Below are positions 24,271 to 32,596 of a stretch of 32,720 nucleotides of DNA, one piece after another. Under the pieces are notes generated by a model. It was given only the letters and a program-made list of their open reading frames with translations. It did not search any database and was not told the DNA's origin. The stretch comes from a bacterium (GTDB lineage: Bacteria; Sumerlaeota; Sumerlaeia; SLMS01): the NCBI GenBank assembly GCA_016125005.1, contig WGMQ01000111.1, positions 1 to 32,720 on the forward strand. The letters are read 5' to 3'. Both the position numbers and the translations under genes were made by a program. Positions within the stretch are counted from its first letter, which is position 1. Every line of letters starts with the position of its first letter.

Positions 24271-24700
24271 AGCAGGGTCCTTTTCCCACATTTGATTCTT
24301 TTCACCTGACCGAGACTCGCAACCCACCAAGCTGAGGTAATCCGCCACATGGGGGGGCACGCACGGGCACTGAGACCCACGGCCAAGTTCAAGTACCGCA
24401 CCTCTTGGCCCCCCCCAGCGGACGGACGCAAGCCCCTATTTGGGACAGAGTCGCTTTGTAAATCGTCTTTACAGAGCACTGCGGTCCAACTTACCGCACT
24501 GGGACAGTCGTGACACTTTAACCCATCCAACTGATTGCGGCCGCCATGTGGAACCCCACTGGTCTTCGAGAAAAGACCGCTTGCCGCCGTCGCAGAGCTT
24601 GTCCCAACTGGGGCAGTATAAAGGTCGTGAAATAAAGGAGACGTCCCGCCAGGTAGCGTCCCATACTGCCAACGCAGACGGGAGTGACCTGCGAGCACGA
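24271..24700. promoter_or_regulatory. Divergent intergenic region with inverted repeats
   Basis: This 430-bp gap between the dockerin gene (minus) and the pseudopilin cluster (plus) must hold both promoters. Visible: seven G at 24351-24357 and eight C at 24409-24416; GGCCAAG (24381-24387) inverted as CTTGGCC (24404-24410); TGTAAA-5-TTTACA at 24457-24473; GGGACAG at 24442-24448 and 24501-24507; and a good -10 box TATAAA at 24617-24622 facing the pseudopilins. TTGTCC at 24599 is only 12 bases away from that box, so no sound -35 was found. No sigma-54-type GG/GC element was recognised. Confidence 0.45.
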
Positions 24701-25672
24701 ATGAAAGCATCGGCCCCAGACATCACACGCCGGCGGCGTCGCGCTGCGACGCTGGTCGAGTTGCTGACCGCACTGGCGGTGTCCATGATCCTCGTGGCCG
24801 CCATGGCGGCTGCCTTCATTCAGATTATCCGCGCCTCCGACGAAGCACAGGCTCAAGTCCGCGCCAGTAATTCAGCCCGACTTGCCGTGGATGCGGTCTC
24901 CACCGAACTGGCCACGCTCAACTTCACCACGCCCGGTCAGGAGTTCTTCCTGATCGACCGCCCCCTGACCTACGGCGACAATATCGACAACGATACGGAC
25001 ACCCGCACGGACGAGGAAATCTTCAACGGTCTCGACGATGACACCGATTGGGACGTCATTAACGACGACCGCCACGCCACCATCGGGACGCGCCGCGAGC
25101 GCAACTACGGCGTTGGCATCGCCGACTACGGCGACGGCCACGTGGACGAGGACTGTCTCTTTTCGGCCGACGAGATCAGTTGGCTGACCCCGGCCTCCAT
25201 TTCCGCCTCGGGCACGCTGGAGCGAATCCACTACGGCATCGGCACCTTCGAGGGGGAAAGCAACGTCCTCCTCCGCACCTCCACCGTTAATTACGGCACC
25301 ATCAACGCCATCGAGACCGTGGAACCGATCGTTTTCGAGGTTCTCAGCTTCGACGTGCTGGCTTGGAATAGCAACAGCGACTCCCCGCTTGCTGCCAGCG
25401 ATAGCGGCTATTGGGTCAGTTCCTGGCTCTCCTCGGGGATTGTGGCGCCGACCTACCGTCCGCTGGGCGCACCGGCGGGCACTCCTCCCTTCGAGCTTCC
25501 CACCTCATTTCTTGTCAGCGTGGTGGTCAGCGCAGAACGCTCTCCGCTCTCCGACCTACCCAGTCCAAGCCTTGCCAGCCGCCCGTTCCGCACGCTGCGC
25601 GCCTCCACGGTGGTTGACGTGGAGTCGACGCTGTTGGATCCGCGCTACACCTCCTTTGTGAGGGACCCCTGA
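24701..25672 (+). CDS. GspJ-like minor pseudopilin with Asp-rich insert, 323 aa
   Basis: First gene of the pseudopilin cluster. The N-terminus is a prepilin signal: basic leader DITRRRRRA, cleavage after alanine, then ATLVELLTALAVSMILVAA with the +5 glutamate. The length and the A/E-rich first helix suit GspJ/PilW-type minor pseudopilins that sit at the tip of a type II secretion pseudopilus or type IV pilus. At about residues 92-150 there is an unusual Asp/Asn-rich stretch (DNIDNDTDTRTDEEIFNGLD, then DDTDWDVINDD and DYGDGHVDEDC), of the same general form as calcium-binding Asp-rich loops. ATG 24701 is chosen as the codon just before the basic leader; its ribosome site is weak. The stop is one base from the next gene. 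Confidence 0.8.
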   Translation: MKASAPDITRRRRRAATLVELLTALAVSMILVAAMAAAFIQIIRASDEAQAQVRASNSARLAVDAVSTELATLNFTTPGQEFFLIDRPLTYGDNIDNDTDTRTDEEIFNGLDDDTDWDVINDDRHATIGTRRERNYGVGIADYGDGHVDEDCLFSADEISWLTPASISASGTLERIHYGIGTFEGESNVLLRTSTVNYGTINAIETVEPIVFEVLSFDVLAWNSNSDSPLAASDSGYWVSSWLSSGIVAPTYRPLGAPAGTPPFELPTSFLVSVVVSAERSPLSDLPSPSLASRPFRTLRASTVVDVESTLLDPRYTSFVRDP

Positions 25673-25673
25673 C

Positions 25674-28031
25674 ATGAAGCGATCCACGATGGTAGCCTTG
25701 TCCCGCTCCCGCCGCGGCTCGACGATCCTGATCGTGCTCGGGCTGCTTTCCATCCTGATTCTGCTGGCCGCGACCCTGGCTTTCACCACGCGCGTCGAGG
25801 TTACCTCTGCCAAGAACTTTGCCACCAACGTGCAGAACCGCGTGGCGTCGGTGACGGGCGTGGCCGCAAGCGCCAAGTCGCTCGGTTCATCGCTCCCCGA
25901 AGGCCCGCTCGGCGTGGCCCAGCTCAAGGGCATCGCCCTCAACAACAAGTCCAGCGGCCTCCAAAGTGCCGACACCAAGCTGACGAGCGTCGCCGGGGTC
26001 GAATACCGCGATGCCTCGGCGCGCCTCAACTTGAACACGGCAACGGCAGACCAGCTGGAAGCTCTGATTCGTCGGGTCACCACCGACGCGACCGCAGAGT
26101 CGACGATCAATCCCTCGGCCATCGCCGAGGCAATCGTCCGCTGGCGCCTTGGTCCCGACGGCCAGCCGGGCACCTCTGCCGATGACGACCGGAGCGAGCG
26201 CACCAATCTGAAGGCCACCTGGGAACGCGAGAGCAAGCAGACCTCAACCGCAAAGTCCACGACCAGGTCGAGTTCCCGCGACACGTCTGCACTCTGCACG
26301 GTCCCCGATGACGCCAAGTCGCTGGAAAAGGTCCTTCTGGAAGCGGACAATGACCCGACGGAATATGTGGTGGATATTCGCCTCCCGGCCTTCGGCGACG
26401 ACCGGCGCTTCACCTGCGCGGAGGATCTCGCCACGGTCCCGGGAGTCACCAAGGAACTTGCCAAGGCCCTCGAGCCCTACGTCACCGCCTTCAGCATCTC
26501 GCGCCAGCAGTGGCAGGACAGCGATGGCGCCTACCAGACGGCGCTCGACCTGAATCGCGCCTCGGCGGAGGAGATCCGCGAGGCCCTCGTGAAGCTTTAT
26601 GGCGACGCGAAGAACCAGAACCTGCTGCGCCAGTTCGCCGTCAACATCGTGGATTCGCGCGACAGCGACAACGTGCCGACAAGCCTCCCCACGGAGGATG
26701 GCACCGGCACGGTACTCGGTTTCGAGCGCACCCCGGTCTTGTCCGAAATCTATGCCGACTCGCTGACTGTCGATGAGGACGGCGATGACGGCCAGTTCGC
26801 AGAAATCTATAACCCATGGAGCGAATCCGTCTCGCTGAGCGGATGGCGCCTGGAGGTCGGCTCCAGCGTCTATCCGCTGCAAGGCCAGCTCCCGGCCCGC
26901 GGCTACCTGATCGTCACCGATGATTACGACAACAGCAAGGACGAGGGGTCCCAGGACGAACTGAACGGACAAGGATCGTTCTACGATCTCTTTGGTCGCG
27001 TCGCCAACGGCTCCACCAACAGAATTTTGGAACTCTCGACGTTCTCGCTCCCCCACTCGGTGGGCTCTCACCGGGTCCGCCTTAAGGATGAGGACGGGAA
27101 CGTGATCGACGAGTTCAACTATCAGGTCACCGCCAGTTCGTCCCCCTCGAACAGCTTCCAGCGCCGCAACGCGCTGGTCCGCGACAATACGGAATCGTCT
27201 CCGACACCCTTCTCGCTGGCTCGCCCCGACACGGAAAGTCAGCAGGTGGCCGAGCGACTGCGGCAGCTCCCGCTGGACCGCGCCTACGTTACGCCACTGG
27301 AACTGTTCGACACGTTCGCAGGATTCCCCGGCTCCGCCCAATCCCGCTGGGCGTTCCCGGCGCTGGCCTCGCTGAAGAGCACCCAGTCGGATGCCATCGA
27401 GATCGCGACGGACGACCTGCTGCTCGATGCCCGAGTGATCGACCTTTTCTGCATCGAAGTAAACGAGCGTCGTGATTCGGATTCCATCAAGGCCGCCCGC
27501 AGCGACAGCGACGGCGATGGGTCCTACGACCGGGCGCCCGATGCGTGGCGGGGGGAAGTGGCCGAATCGAACGCCGCGGCCAACCGGACCCTCACGTGGG
27601 TGCGCTGGGCTGAACCGCCGGTGGGGACCCGTCAGGGTCGCGTGAATATCAACACCGCTTCGGCAGCGGTGCTGTCGGCCGTCGGCTTCAGCAAGACGCA
27701 GGTGGCCTACATCGACGCGCAACGGCAAAGCGCCTTGGCGAAGGCCATCGCCACGGGTGACGCATCGGTCAGTGCGGTCTGGAAGTCACCATCGGACATC
27801 CTGGCGGATGACGGTCTGTGGCCCAGTTCCCTTGACCGCTGTGAACGACTGAAGGCATTTGAGACACTCTTCGGGTCGCTGAGTGTCGGTTCCCTCGCGT
27901 TTCTGGTTGAGGGACAGGGATTCGATCCGGCAGGATCGTCAGAGATTCGTCTTGCCGGAGTGCGCTATGAGGGTCTTTTGGCCTTCGATCAGGAGCGCCC
28001 GCAGCCGGTAACCTGGCGGTTCGCACGATGA
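25674..28031 (+). CDS. GspK-like minor pseudopilin with an inserted lamin-tail domain, 785 aa
   Basis: The prepilin-type start RRGSTILIVLGLLSILILLA lacks the +5 glutamate, as GspK proteins do. Helix-hairpin-helix elements typical of GspK are visible at about 116-130 (ARLNLNTATADQLEALI), 252-272 (LATVPGVTKELAKALEPYV) and 656-675 (GRVNINTASAAVLSAVGF). Between them, at about 355-485, sits a lamin-tail domain: FAEIYNPWSESVSLSGWRLE, YPLQGQLPARGYLIVTDDY and VRLKDEDGNVIDEFNYQV. The protein is more than twice the length of ordinary GspK (about 320-340 aa). GAGGG at 25661-25665 precedes ATG 25674. It is probably the tip component of the pseudopilus, with the inserted domain exposed. Confidence 0.85.
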   Translation: MKRSTMVALSRSRRGSTILIVLGLLSILILLAATLAFTTRVEVTSAKNFATNVQNRVASVTGVAASAKSLGSSLPEGPLGVAQLKGIALNNKSSGLQSADTKLTSVAGVEYRDASARLNLNTATADQLEALIRRVTTDATAESTINPSAIAEAIVRWRLGPDGQPGTSADDDRSERTNLKATWERESKQTSTAKSTTRSSSRDTSALCTVPDDAKSLEKVLLEADNDPTEYVVDIRLPAFGDDRRFTCAEDLATVPGVTKELAKALEPYVTAFSISRQQWQDSDGAYQTALDLNRASAEEIREALVKLYGDAKNQNLLRQFAVNIVDSRDSDNVPTSLPTEDGTGTVLGFERTPVLSEIYADSLTVDEDGDDGQFAEIYNPWSESVSLSGWRLEVGSSVYPLQGQLPARGYLIVTDDYDNSKDEGSQDELNGQGSFYDLFGRVANGSTNRILELSTFSLPHSVGSHRVRLKDEDGNVIDEFNYQVTASSSPSNSFQRRNALVRDNTESSPTPFSLARPDTESQQVAERLRQLPLDRAYVTPLELFDTFAGFPGSAQSRWAFPALASLKSTQSDAIEIATDDLLLDARVIDLFCIEVNERRDSDSIKAARSDSDGDGSYDRAPDAWRGEVAESNAAANRTLTWVRWAEPPVGTRQGRVNINTASAAVLSAVGFSKTQVAYIDAQRQSALAKAIATGDASVSAVWKSPSDILADDGLWPSSLDRCERLKAFETLFGSLSVGSLAFLVEGQGFDPAGSSEIRLAGVRYEGLLAFDQERPQPVTWRFAR

Positions 28032-28128
28032 ATGCGTTTTCTTGCCGCCAGAGGTTGACGAAAAGCAATGGACGCCCCACACGTTTAGAGGCTTTTCCTG
28101 AGGGGAAGCCAGGAACGAGGCAGGAACG

Positions 28129-29097
28129 ATGAGGAAGGGAAAGGGCTGGGTTAAAGGGAATCGCTGGCGGTCTGGCCGTCGCGGCTTTACCCTCGTCGAA
28201 CTTGTGATCGTGGGCGCCCTAATCGCCCTCTTCAGTTCGCTTGCCGTTTTCGGCGTGCAGCAACAGTTCCGCTCGAACCTGCGCAAGGCCACCATCGGCG
28301 AAACACGCCAAATCTCTCAGTCCCTCGATTTTGCCAACCTCGACACGAGCCTTTTTCCGAAACTCTGCTGGCTGACCGAAGGCGACCAAGGGATGCAACT
28401 CCTTGGAAATCAGCTTGGTAGCGTCTCGGCCTTCTACTCCCGCGCGGACATCTACGGTCGCCGCCCCACCACGAGCGCCACGGCCATCGTGAGCTTTGGC
28501 TCGGGCATCCAGGAACAGTGGAACGGCCCGTACTTCGCCCTCTCCCAGTCGCGTGCCGGCATCGCGCAGGGTCGCGGCGGCTTCGTCTACATGCTCTTCC
28601 CAGACCTCCCCACGACCGGTGCCAACAACCCGGGCGATCCTTCGGCAGGTGGTTACCGCTGGCCCGCCGATCCTTACAACAGCCCCTACATGGTCTACAT
28701 GCTTGATCTGGACCTTTCCAGCTCGACACCCCAGATTCAGTTCGTGACGGAAGACTCGCTTTCGTTTACCCGCAAGGGGAACTATGTGAATGCAGTTGTC
28801 AGCTACGGTCCCAACCAGTTCCCCGGTGGCTCGGACGAGTTTGCCAAACCCCCCTTTGCGGCGGGCGGCGGGCCCGGCTACACGCAGACGGGCGGCTCTC
28901 CGTGGGATCGGCGTCTGTACATCGGTCGCCCGGGCTTTACGGATCGTGGCGTCATTACCTTCACCTACCTGACGTTTGACGAGTTCAACGGCGCCGCTGG
29001 TCGTCGCAAGGCTGCCGCTTGGAGCAACGATTTTGACACGACGATCGGAACGGGCATCTCCGATCTGGGCAGCGACGACATCGTTTTTGAATTCTGA
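28129..29097 (+). CDS. GspG-like pseudopilin 1, 322 aa
   Basis: The type III signal GRRGFTLVELVIVGALIALF (cleavage between G and F, E at +5) is followed by a long helix. The C-terminal part has the GspG marks in order: WNGPYFALSQSR, a DPYNSPYMVYMLD version of the DPWG motif, VVSYGPNQFPGGSDEFA and a final SDDIVFEF. The protein is more than twice the length of classical GspG (about 140 aa), with extra loop sequence between helix and sheet. AGGAA just upstream supports ATG 28129. It may be a major or variant pseudopilin; the five copies differ too much in their middles to be simple duplicates. Confidence 0.82.
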   Translation: MRKGKGWVKGNRWRSGRRGFTLVELVIVGALIALFSSLAVFGVQQQFRSNLRKATIGETRQISQSLDFANLDTSLFPKLCWLTEGDQGMQLLGNQLGSVSAFYSRADIYGRRPTTSATAIVSFGSGIQEQWNGPYFALSQSRAGIAQGRGGFVYMLFPDLPTTGANNPGDPSAGGYRWPADPYNSPYMVYMLDLDLSSSTPQIQFVTEDSLSFTRKGNYVNAVVSYGPNQFPGGSDEFAKPPFAAGGGPGYTQTGGSPWDRRLYIGRPGFTDRGVITFTYLTFDEFNGAAGRRKAAAWSNDFDTTIGTGISDLGSDDIVFEF

Positions 29098-29137
29098 TTC
29101 AACCCGTGCGATGAGAGACAAAGGAGTCCGAGGGAAT

Positions 29138-29896
29138 ATGCGACCCACGAGCGACAGGAAAAGAGGCTTCACGGCGGTCGAAATCGCCATGGTGGCCTCC
29201 GTAATCGCCATCATCGCGCTGTTGATCCTTCCGATCTTCCGCAAGCGCGCCGAGGACGCCCGTGTTGTGGCGGCCCAGGACGAGGTTCAGAGCATCGTCA
29301 AGGCGCTGCTTCTGGTGGAGGCCGACCTCCCCGGTGGAGGCTATCTTCCGCCGTTGAACGACCTCGACAACCGCGAGAATGCCAACGTGACCTTGAACGA
29401 CGCACCGGACCTCCAGCCCTCTCGTCTCAAGTGGGGTGAGCTGTCTCCGGGCAACTTCGGGTTTGGTGTTCTGACCGATGCGGAATGGTCCAGCACCTCC
29501 GTCCCCAATTGGAAGGGACCGTACATCGCCCTTCGCAAGGCGGTGACTCTTCAGGAAGTGTTGGTGCGTTTCCCCGAGACCACGAGCAGCAACGGTCAGG
29601 GAACGGGCCAGGGTCCGATCTTCATCCCGCCGCTCGGTGCCGTTGGCGCCAACAGCGCCAATCCTTGGACGGCAGCGTCCATCGGTGCCGACCGCTATCC
29701 GATCGATCCTTGGGGCCGTCCTTATCTGCTTTTTGGGCCGGAGACGGATTTCAATGTGCGTACAGTATACTCGATGGGTCCCAATGGCGTCCCCGGTCCG
29801 CCGACCGCCAACCCGACCCGTCCGACCATTGCCAGCGACTATGACCGAGTGAACGGAATCCTGGGCGATGGCGACGACATCGAGTTCATATTCTGA
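29138..29896 (+). CDS. GspG-like pseudopilin 2, 252 aa
   Basis: The prepilin signal KRGFTAVEIAMVASVIAIIA has cleavage between G and F. The C-terminal GspG marks are WKGPYIALRKAV, DPWGRPYLLFGPE, SMGPNGVPGPP and GDGDDIEFIF. ATG 29138 lies behind GAGGG and AAGGAG (29121-29126); in-frame ATG 29111 would add nine residues and cannot be excluded. The gap to the previous stop is 40 bases, so it belongs to the same transcript. The middle section holds a Pro/Gly-rich loop with no known domain. Confidence 0.82.
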   Translation: MRPTSDRKRGFTAVEIAMVASVIAIIALLILPIFRKRAEDARVVAAQDEVQSIVKALLLVEADLPGGGYLPPLNDLDNRENANVTLNDAPDLQPSRLKWGELSPGNFGFGVLTDAEWSSTSVPNWKGPYIALRKAVTLQEVLVRFPETTSSNGQGTGQGPIFIPPLGAVGANSANPWTAASIGADRYPIDPWGRPYLLFGPETDFNVRTVYSMGPNGVPGPPTANPTRPTIASDYDRVNGILGDGDDIEFIF

Positions 29897-29942
29897 TCGA
29901 CCGACCATGCGACTTTACGATCCGAACCTCAGTCTGGCCGCG

Positions 29943-30821
29943 ATGAAAGGGCACACCACCGTGAAGACAACCGGTTTGCAGATCACAAGGAAGCGGCGGC
30001 GGGCACTCTCCCGGCGCGGCTTCTCGATCATCGAACTGCTCGTGGCGATCATCATCATCGGGGTGCTGGTGGCTGTGCTGATCCCGGTCGTCTCGAGCCG
30101 CACCGAGCAGGCACGTATCGCCCGAGTGAACTCCGACCTTCAGGCCATCGCCGATGCGATGGAGCGAGTCGAGAACGACACCGGCTACATGGTCCGCCTC
30201 TTTGCCCTCAATGACGTGCTTCAGGGCGATGGCGTGGGCTACAAGCGTGATCCGCGCGTCGCCCCAATCGACAAGGCGGACGGCATCACCGACTACGGTA
30301 ATTCGATCACCCAGCCTTACCTGCAATTCGACGGCGGATCGCAGAATGGTCTTTTCATTGATCCGCGCACCAGTGAATATGCCCTCAACACGACGCGCGA
30401 CGACGTGCTTAGCCGGTTCGTGGCCAACGAGTCCAGCTATGACGGATCGCTGGCGTGGAACGGGCCGTATGTGAACTGGCAAAAGGACAAGAACATCTAC
30501 ACGGGCGATACCGTGGCGCTACGCGACGGCGTCCCCGATGATCCCTGGGGCAACAACTACCTGTTGTTCCTCCCGATCAAGGCAATCAACGGTAGCGACC
30601 AGGGTGGGCTTGTGCTGGAACCGCAGGGCACGATCGTTCCGACGACCGTCCGCCAGACCGGAAATCAGTTCTTCCAGGGCGGTCCGTTCGCCACCGATGT
30701 GTTTGACCGTCCGACCATCGTGAGCCTTGGGCCAAACGGCCTGCCGGGCAACGGTGCTGGCGGTTCTGGAGAAGGGACCTTCGGCGGGGGTGATGACTAC
30801 GCCCGCACGTTCGGCCGCTAA
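29943..30821 (+). CDS. GspG-like pseudopilin 3, about 292 aa
   Basis: The signal SRRGFSIIELLVAIIIIGVL has cleavage between G and F and E at +5, then the helix VSSRTEQARIARVNSDLQAI, which matches the GspG helix pattern best of the five. The later marks are WNGPYVNWQKDK, DPWGNNYLLFLPI, SLGPNGLPGNGAGG and GGGDDYARTFGR. The start is uncertain: ATG 29943, ATG 29907 and GTG 29961 (AAAGGG upstream) are all in frame, and none changes the pilin part. Confidence 0.8.
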   Translation: MKGHTTVKTTGLQITRKRRRALSRRGFSIIELLVAIIIIGVLVAVLIPVVSSRTEQARIARVNSDLQAIADAMERVENDTGYMVRLFALNDVLQGDGVGYKRDPRVAPIDKADGITDYGNSITQPYLQFDGGSQNGLFIDPRTSEYALNTTRDDVLSRFVANESSYDGSLAWNGPYVNWQKDKNIYTGDTVALRDGVPDDPWGNNYLLFLPIKAINGSDQGGLVLEPQGTIVPTTVRQTGNQFFQGGPFATDVFDRPTIVSLGPNGLPGNGAGGSGEGTFGGGDDYARTFGR

Positions 30822-30917
30822 GAAGCAGAGAAGATTACCCGATCAAGTTGACAGCAACGCGCCACGGGCGCAACCTATTACCAAACGCAAGGAAAGTCAC
30901 CCGGAGGACTTCACCCC

Positions 30918-31736
30918 ATGATTTCCAAGAGGATTCGCAACCGGCGCGCCGTCACCCTGACTGAACTGTTGGTGGTTCTGGCGATTATCTCGCTCCTGGC
31001 GACGATCGCAGTGCCGGTTTATGTCAATCAGGTCCAGCGGGCCCGGGTGGCCACCGCACAGATGGAAGTGCGCACAATCGCTGAAGCCGAGCAGATGGTG
31101 GCCGTGGCCCACGGCTTCTACGTGCCCATCCACATCCTAAACAACGTGCCGAACCAAACCAACAACGCCACCGGCAGCAACACCGACCGCGACGACTTCA
31201 CGAACCTGACGAACGTCTTCGCGATCGACGCCACGGTGAGCGTGGAGCGCATCTTCTCGGGCCTGAGCCCGGTCATCCCCGCCACCCAGTACAATCCCCC
31301 CATCAGCGATACGAGCACCGATGCCCGCATCATCCGCATGGTGGAGGGCTGGCAGGGACCGTTCCTCAATCCGAAGCGCATCCGCTACGTCGGCTCCACC
31401 ACGGGCGTTCCCACCAGCGGCAACTTCAAGCAGGACTTGGTGGTCGATCCGTGGGGTAATCCCTACCGCCTGTACTCGGCCCGTGGCACGACGGGTACGG
31501 CTTCGCTTCCCAACGGCCCGATCAACGACTCCGACCTGACGCTGACGATGGACAACGGCGTGCTGGATCAGGGTGGTGCCGGTGCGGAAACCGACCGCTT
31601 TGACCGCTGGGCGGTTGTGTCCTACGGTCCCGACAGCCGCTCCGGATTCACCAGCGACCCGAAGGATCAGGGCGACGACATCTACTACAAGTTCTCTGGT
31701 CTCGCCGGCCTCGAAACGTCCTACCAGGGCTTCTGA
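30918..31736 (+). CDS. GspG-like pseudopilin 4, 272 aa
   Basis: Leader MISKRIRNRRA and helix VTLTELLVVLAIISLLATIA: E at +5, but alanine instead of glycine before the cleavage point. The helix QVQRARVATAQMEVRTIAEA is GspG-like. The C-terminal marks are WQGPFLNPKRI, DPWGNPYRLYSAR, VSYGPDSRSGF and QGDDIYYKFSG. CGGAGG at 30902-30907 lies ten bases before ATG 30918. It is separated from the preceding gene by 96 bases without terminator. Confidence 0.82.
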   Translation: MISKRIRNRRAVTLTELLVVLAIISLLATIAVPVYVNQVQRARVATAQMEVRTIAEAEQMVAVAHGFYVPIHILNNVPNQTNNATGSNTDRDDFTNLTNVFAIDATVSVERIFSGLSPVIPATQYNPPISDTSTDARIIRMVEGWQGPFLNPKRIRYVGSTTGVPTSGNFKQDLVVDPWGNPYRLYSARGTTGTASLPNGPINDSDLTLTMDNGVLDQGGAGAETDRFDRWAVVSYGPDSRSGFTSDPKDQGDDIYYKFSGLAGLETSYQGF

Positions 31737-31775
31737 GCCAAACCTTAACGACTCCTTCAGACCAGGCGAATCGCT

Positions 31776-32525
31776 ATGAGAATCACCCCCGTCATCACAA
31801 CGGCGTCCCCGCGCAGCGCCACGCGTTCGCGACACGCCGTCACCCTCCTCGAACTGCTGGTCGTGCTGGTCATCATCTCGATCCTCTCGACGGTGGCCGT
31901 GGGGGTGTATTCCAAGGAAGTGACCAGAGCCCGCTTCGCCCGCGCGCGGCAGGAAATCCGCACGCTCGAGATCGCCATCACGCAGTATGAGGTCGACACC
32001 GGCCAGTTCCCTCCGTCGGGACGTGGTTCCTTCATCGCCTCCGGCAACTGGACCTTTGGCGATTACATCGGCACCGGTAACCTCCAACTGGCTCTGCGCA
32101 GTTCTTTCAGCGGCGACCCGGCCAACCCGCTCAACGCCCGCTGGAACGGACCCTACGTGGACTGGGATATCAACCGCATGGGCGACGCCAACGGCGTTCC
32201 GCTCACTGCGACGAGTGGCACCTCCACCGTGAGTGTCGTCGGAGCGATTGCCCCCATCGCCGGTGGCGCCATCAACGGCGGCAGCATCGCGGATATCCAC
32301 TTCCTCGATCCCTGGGGAACTCCCTACTACTACGTGCGCGCCAGCGACTATGCTTCAGCGGGCGCGCAGCTCCCCAGCACCAACCCCCTGGCCGCCACGG
32401 AAGTTTACTTCAACCCGACCACTTTCCAGATCATTTCCTTCGGACCTGACCTGACATCGCTCGATGTGCCGCAGCGCGGTCTATCGGGTGACGACATCAC
32501 GAACTTCCGCTCGCCCGCCTTCTAA
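31776..32525 (+). CDS. GspG-like pseudopilin 5, 249 aa
   Basis: Leader ending TRSRHA and helix VTLLELLVVLVIISILSTVA; alanine again precedes the cleavage point, with E at +5. The pattern ARARQEIRTLEIAITQYEVD is the classical GspG helix end, followed by TGQFPP. The C-terminal marks are WNGPYVDWDINR, DPWGTPYYYVRAS, ISFGPDLTSLD and SGDDITNFRSPAF. It is the last full gene before the strong hairpin at 32554-32580. Confidence 0.82.
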   Translation: MRITPVITTASPRSATRSRHAVTLLELLVVLVIISILSTVAVGVYSKEVTRARFARARQEIRTLEIAITQYEVDTGQFPPSGRGSFIASGNWTFGDYIGTGNLQLALRSSFSGDPANPLNARWNGPYVDWDINRMGDANGVPLTATSGTSTVSVVGAIAPIAGGAINGGSIADIHFLDPWGTPYYYVRASDYASAGAQLPSTNPLAATEVYFNPTTFQIISFGPDLTSLDVPQRGLSGDDITNFRSPAF

Positions 32526-32553
32526 TCCGCTGGGCGTGAGGGTATAAAATGAC

Positions 32554-32580
32554 TGTGGGGGCGCCGATGGCGCCCCCACA
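32554..32580 (+). terminator. Hairpin ending the pseudopilin cluster
   Basis: TGTGGGGGCGCC (32554-32565) pairs perfectly with GGCGCCCCCACA (32569-32580) across three bases, 29 bases after the last stop. The downstream T-run is weak (CTCGTGTTT), but the stem is very stable. Confidence 0.7.
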
Positions 32581-32596
32581 CTCGTGTTTGGCCCTC

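Noticed and set aside
21463..24309. 948-residue open frame on the plus strand antisense to the whole dockerin gene
   Set aside because: It is Val/Ala/Gly/Asp-rich, low-complexity shadow reading with no domain. The minus-strand frame has a signal peptide, clear domains and a ribosome site.
24271..24700. Possible sigma-54 promoter upstream of the pseudopilin cluster or the dockerin gene
   Set aside because: I looked for a GG/GC pair with 10-base spacing on both strands and did not find a convincing TGGCAC-type element, so none is reported despite the nearby activator.
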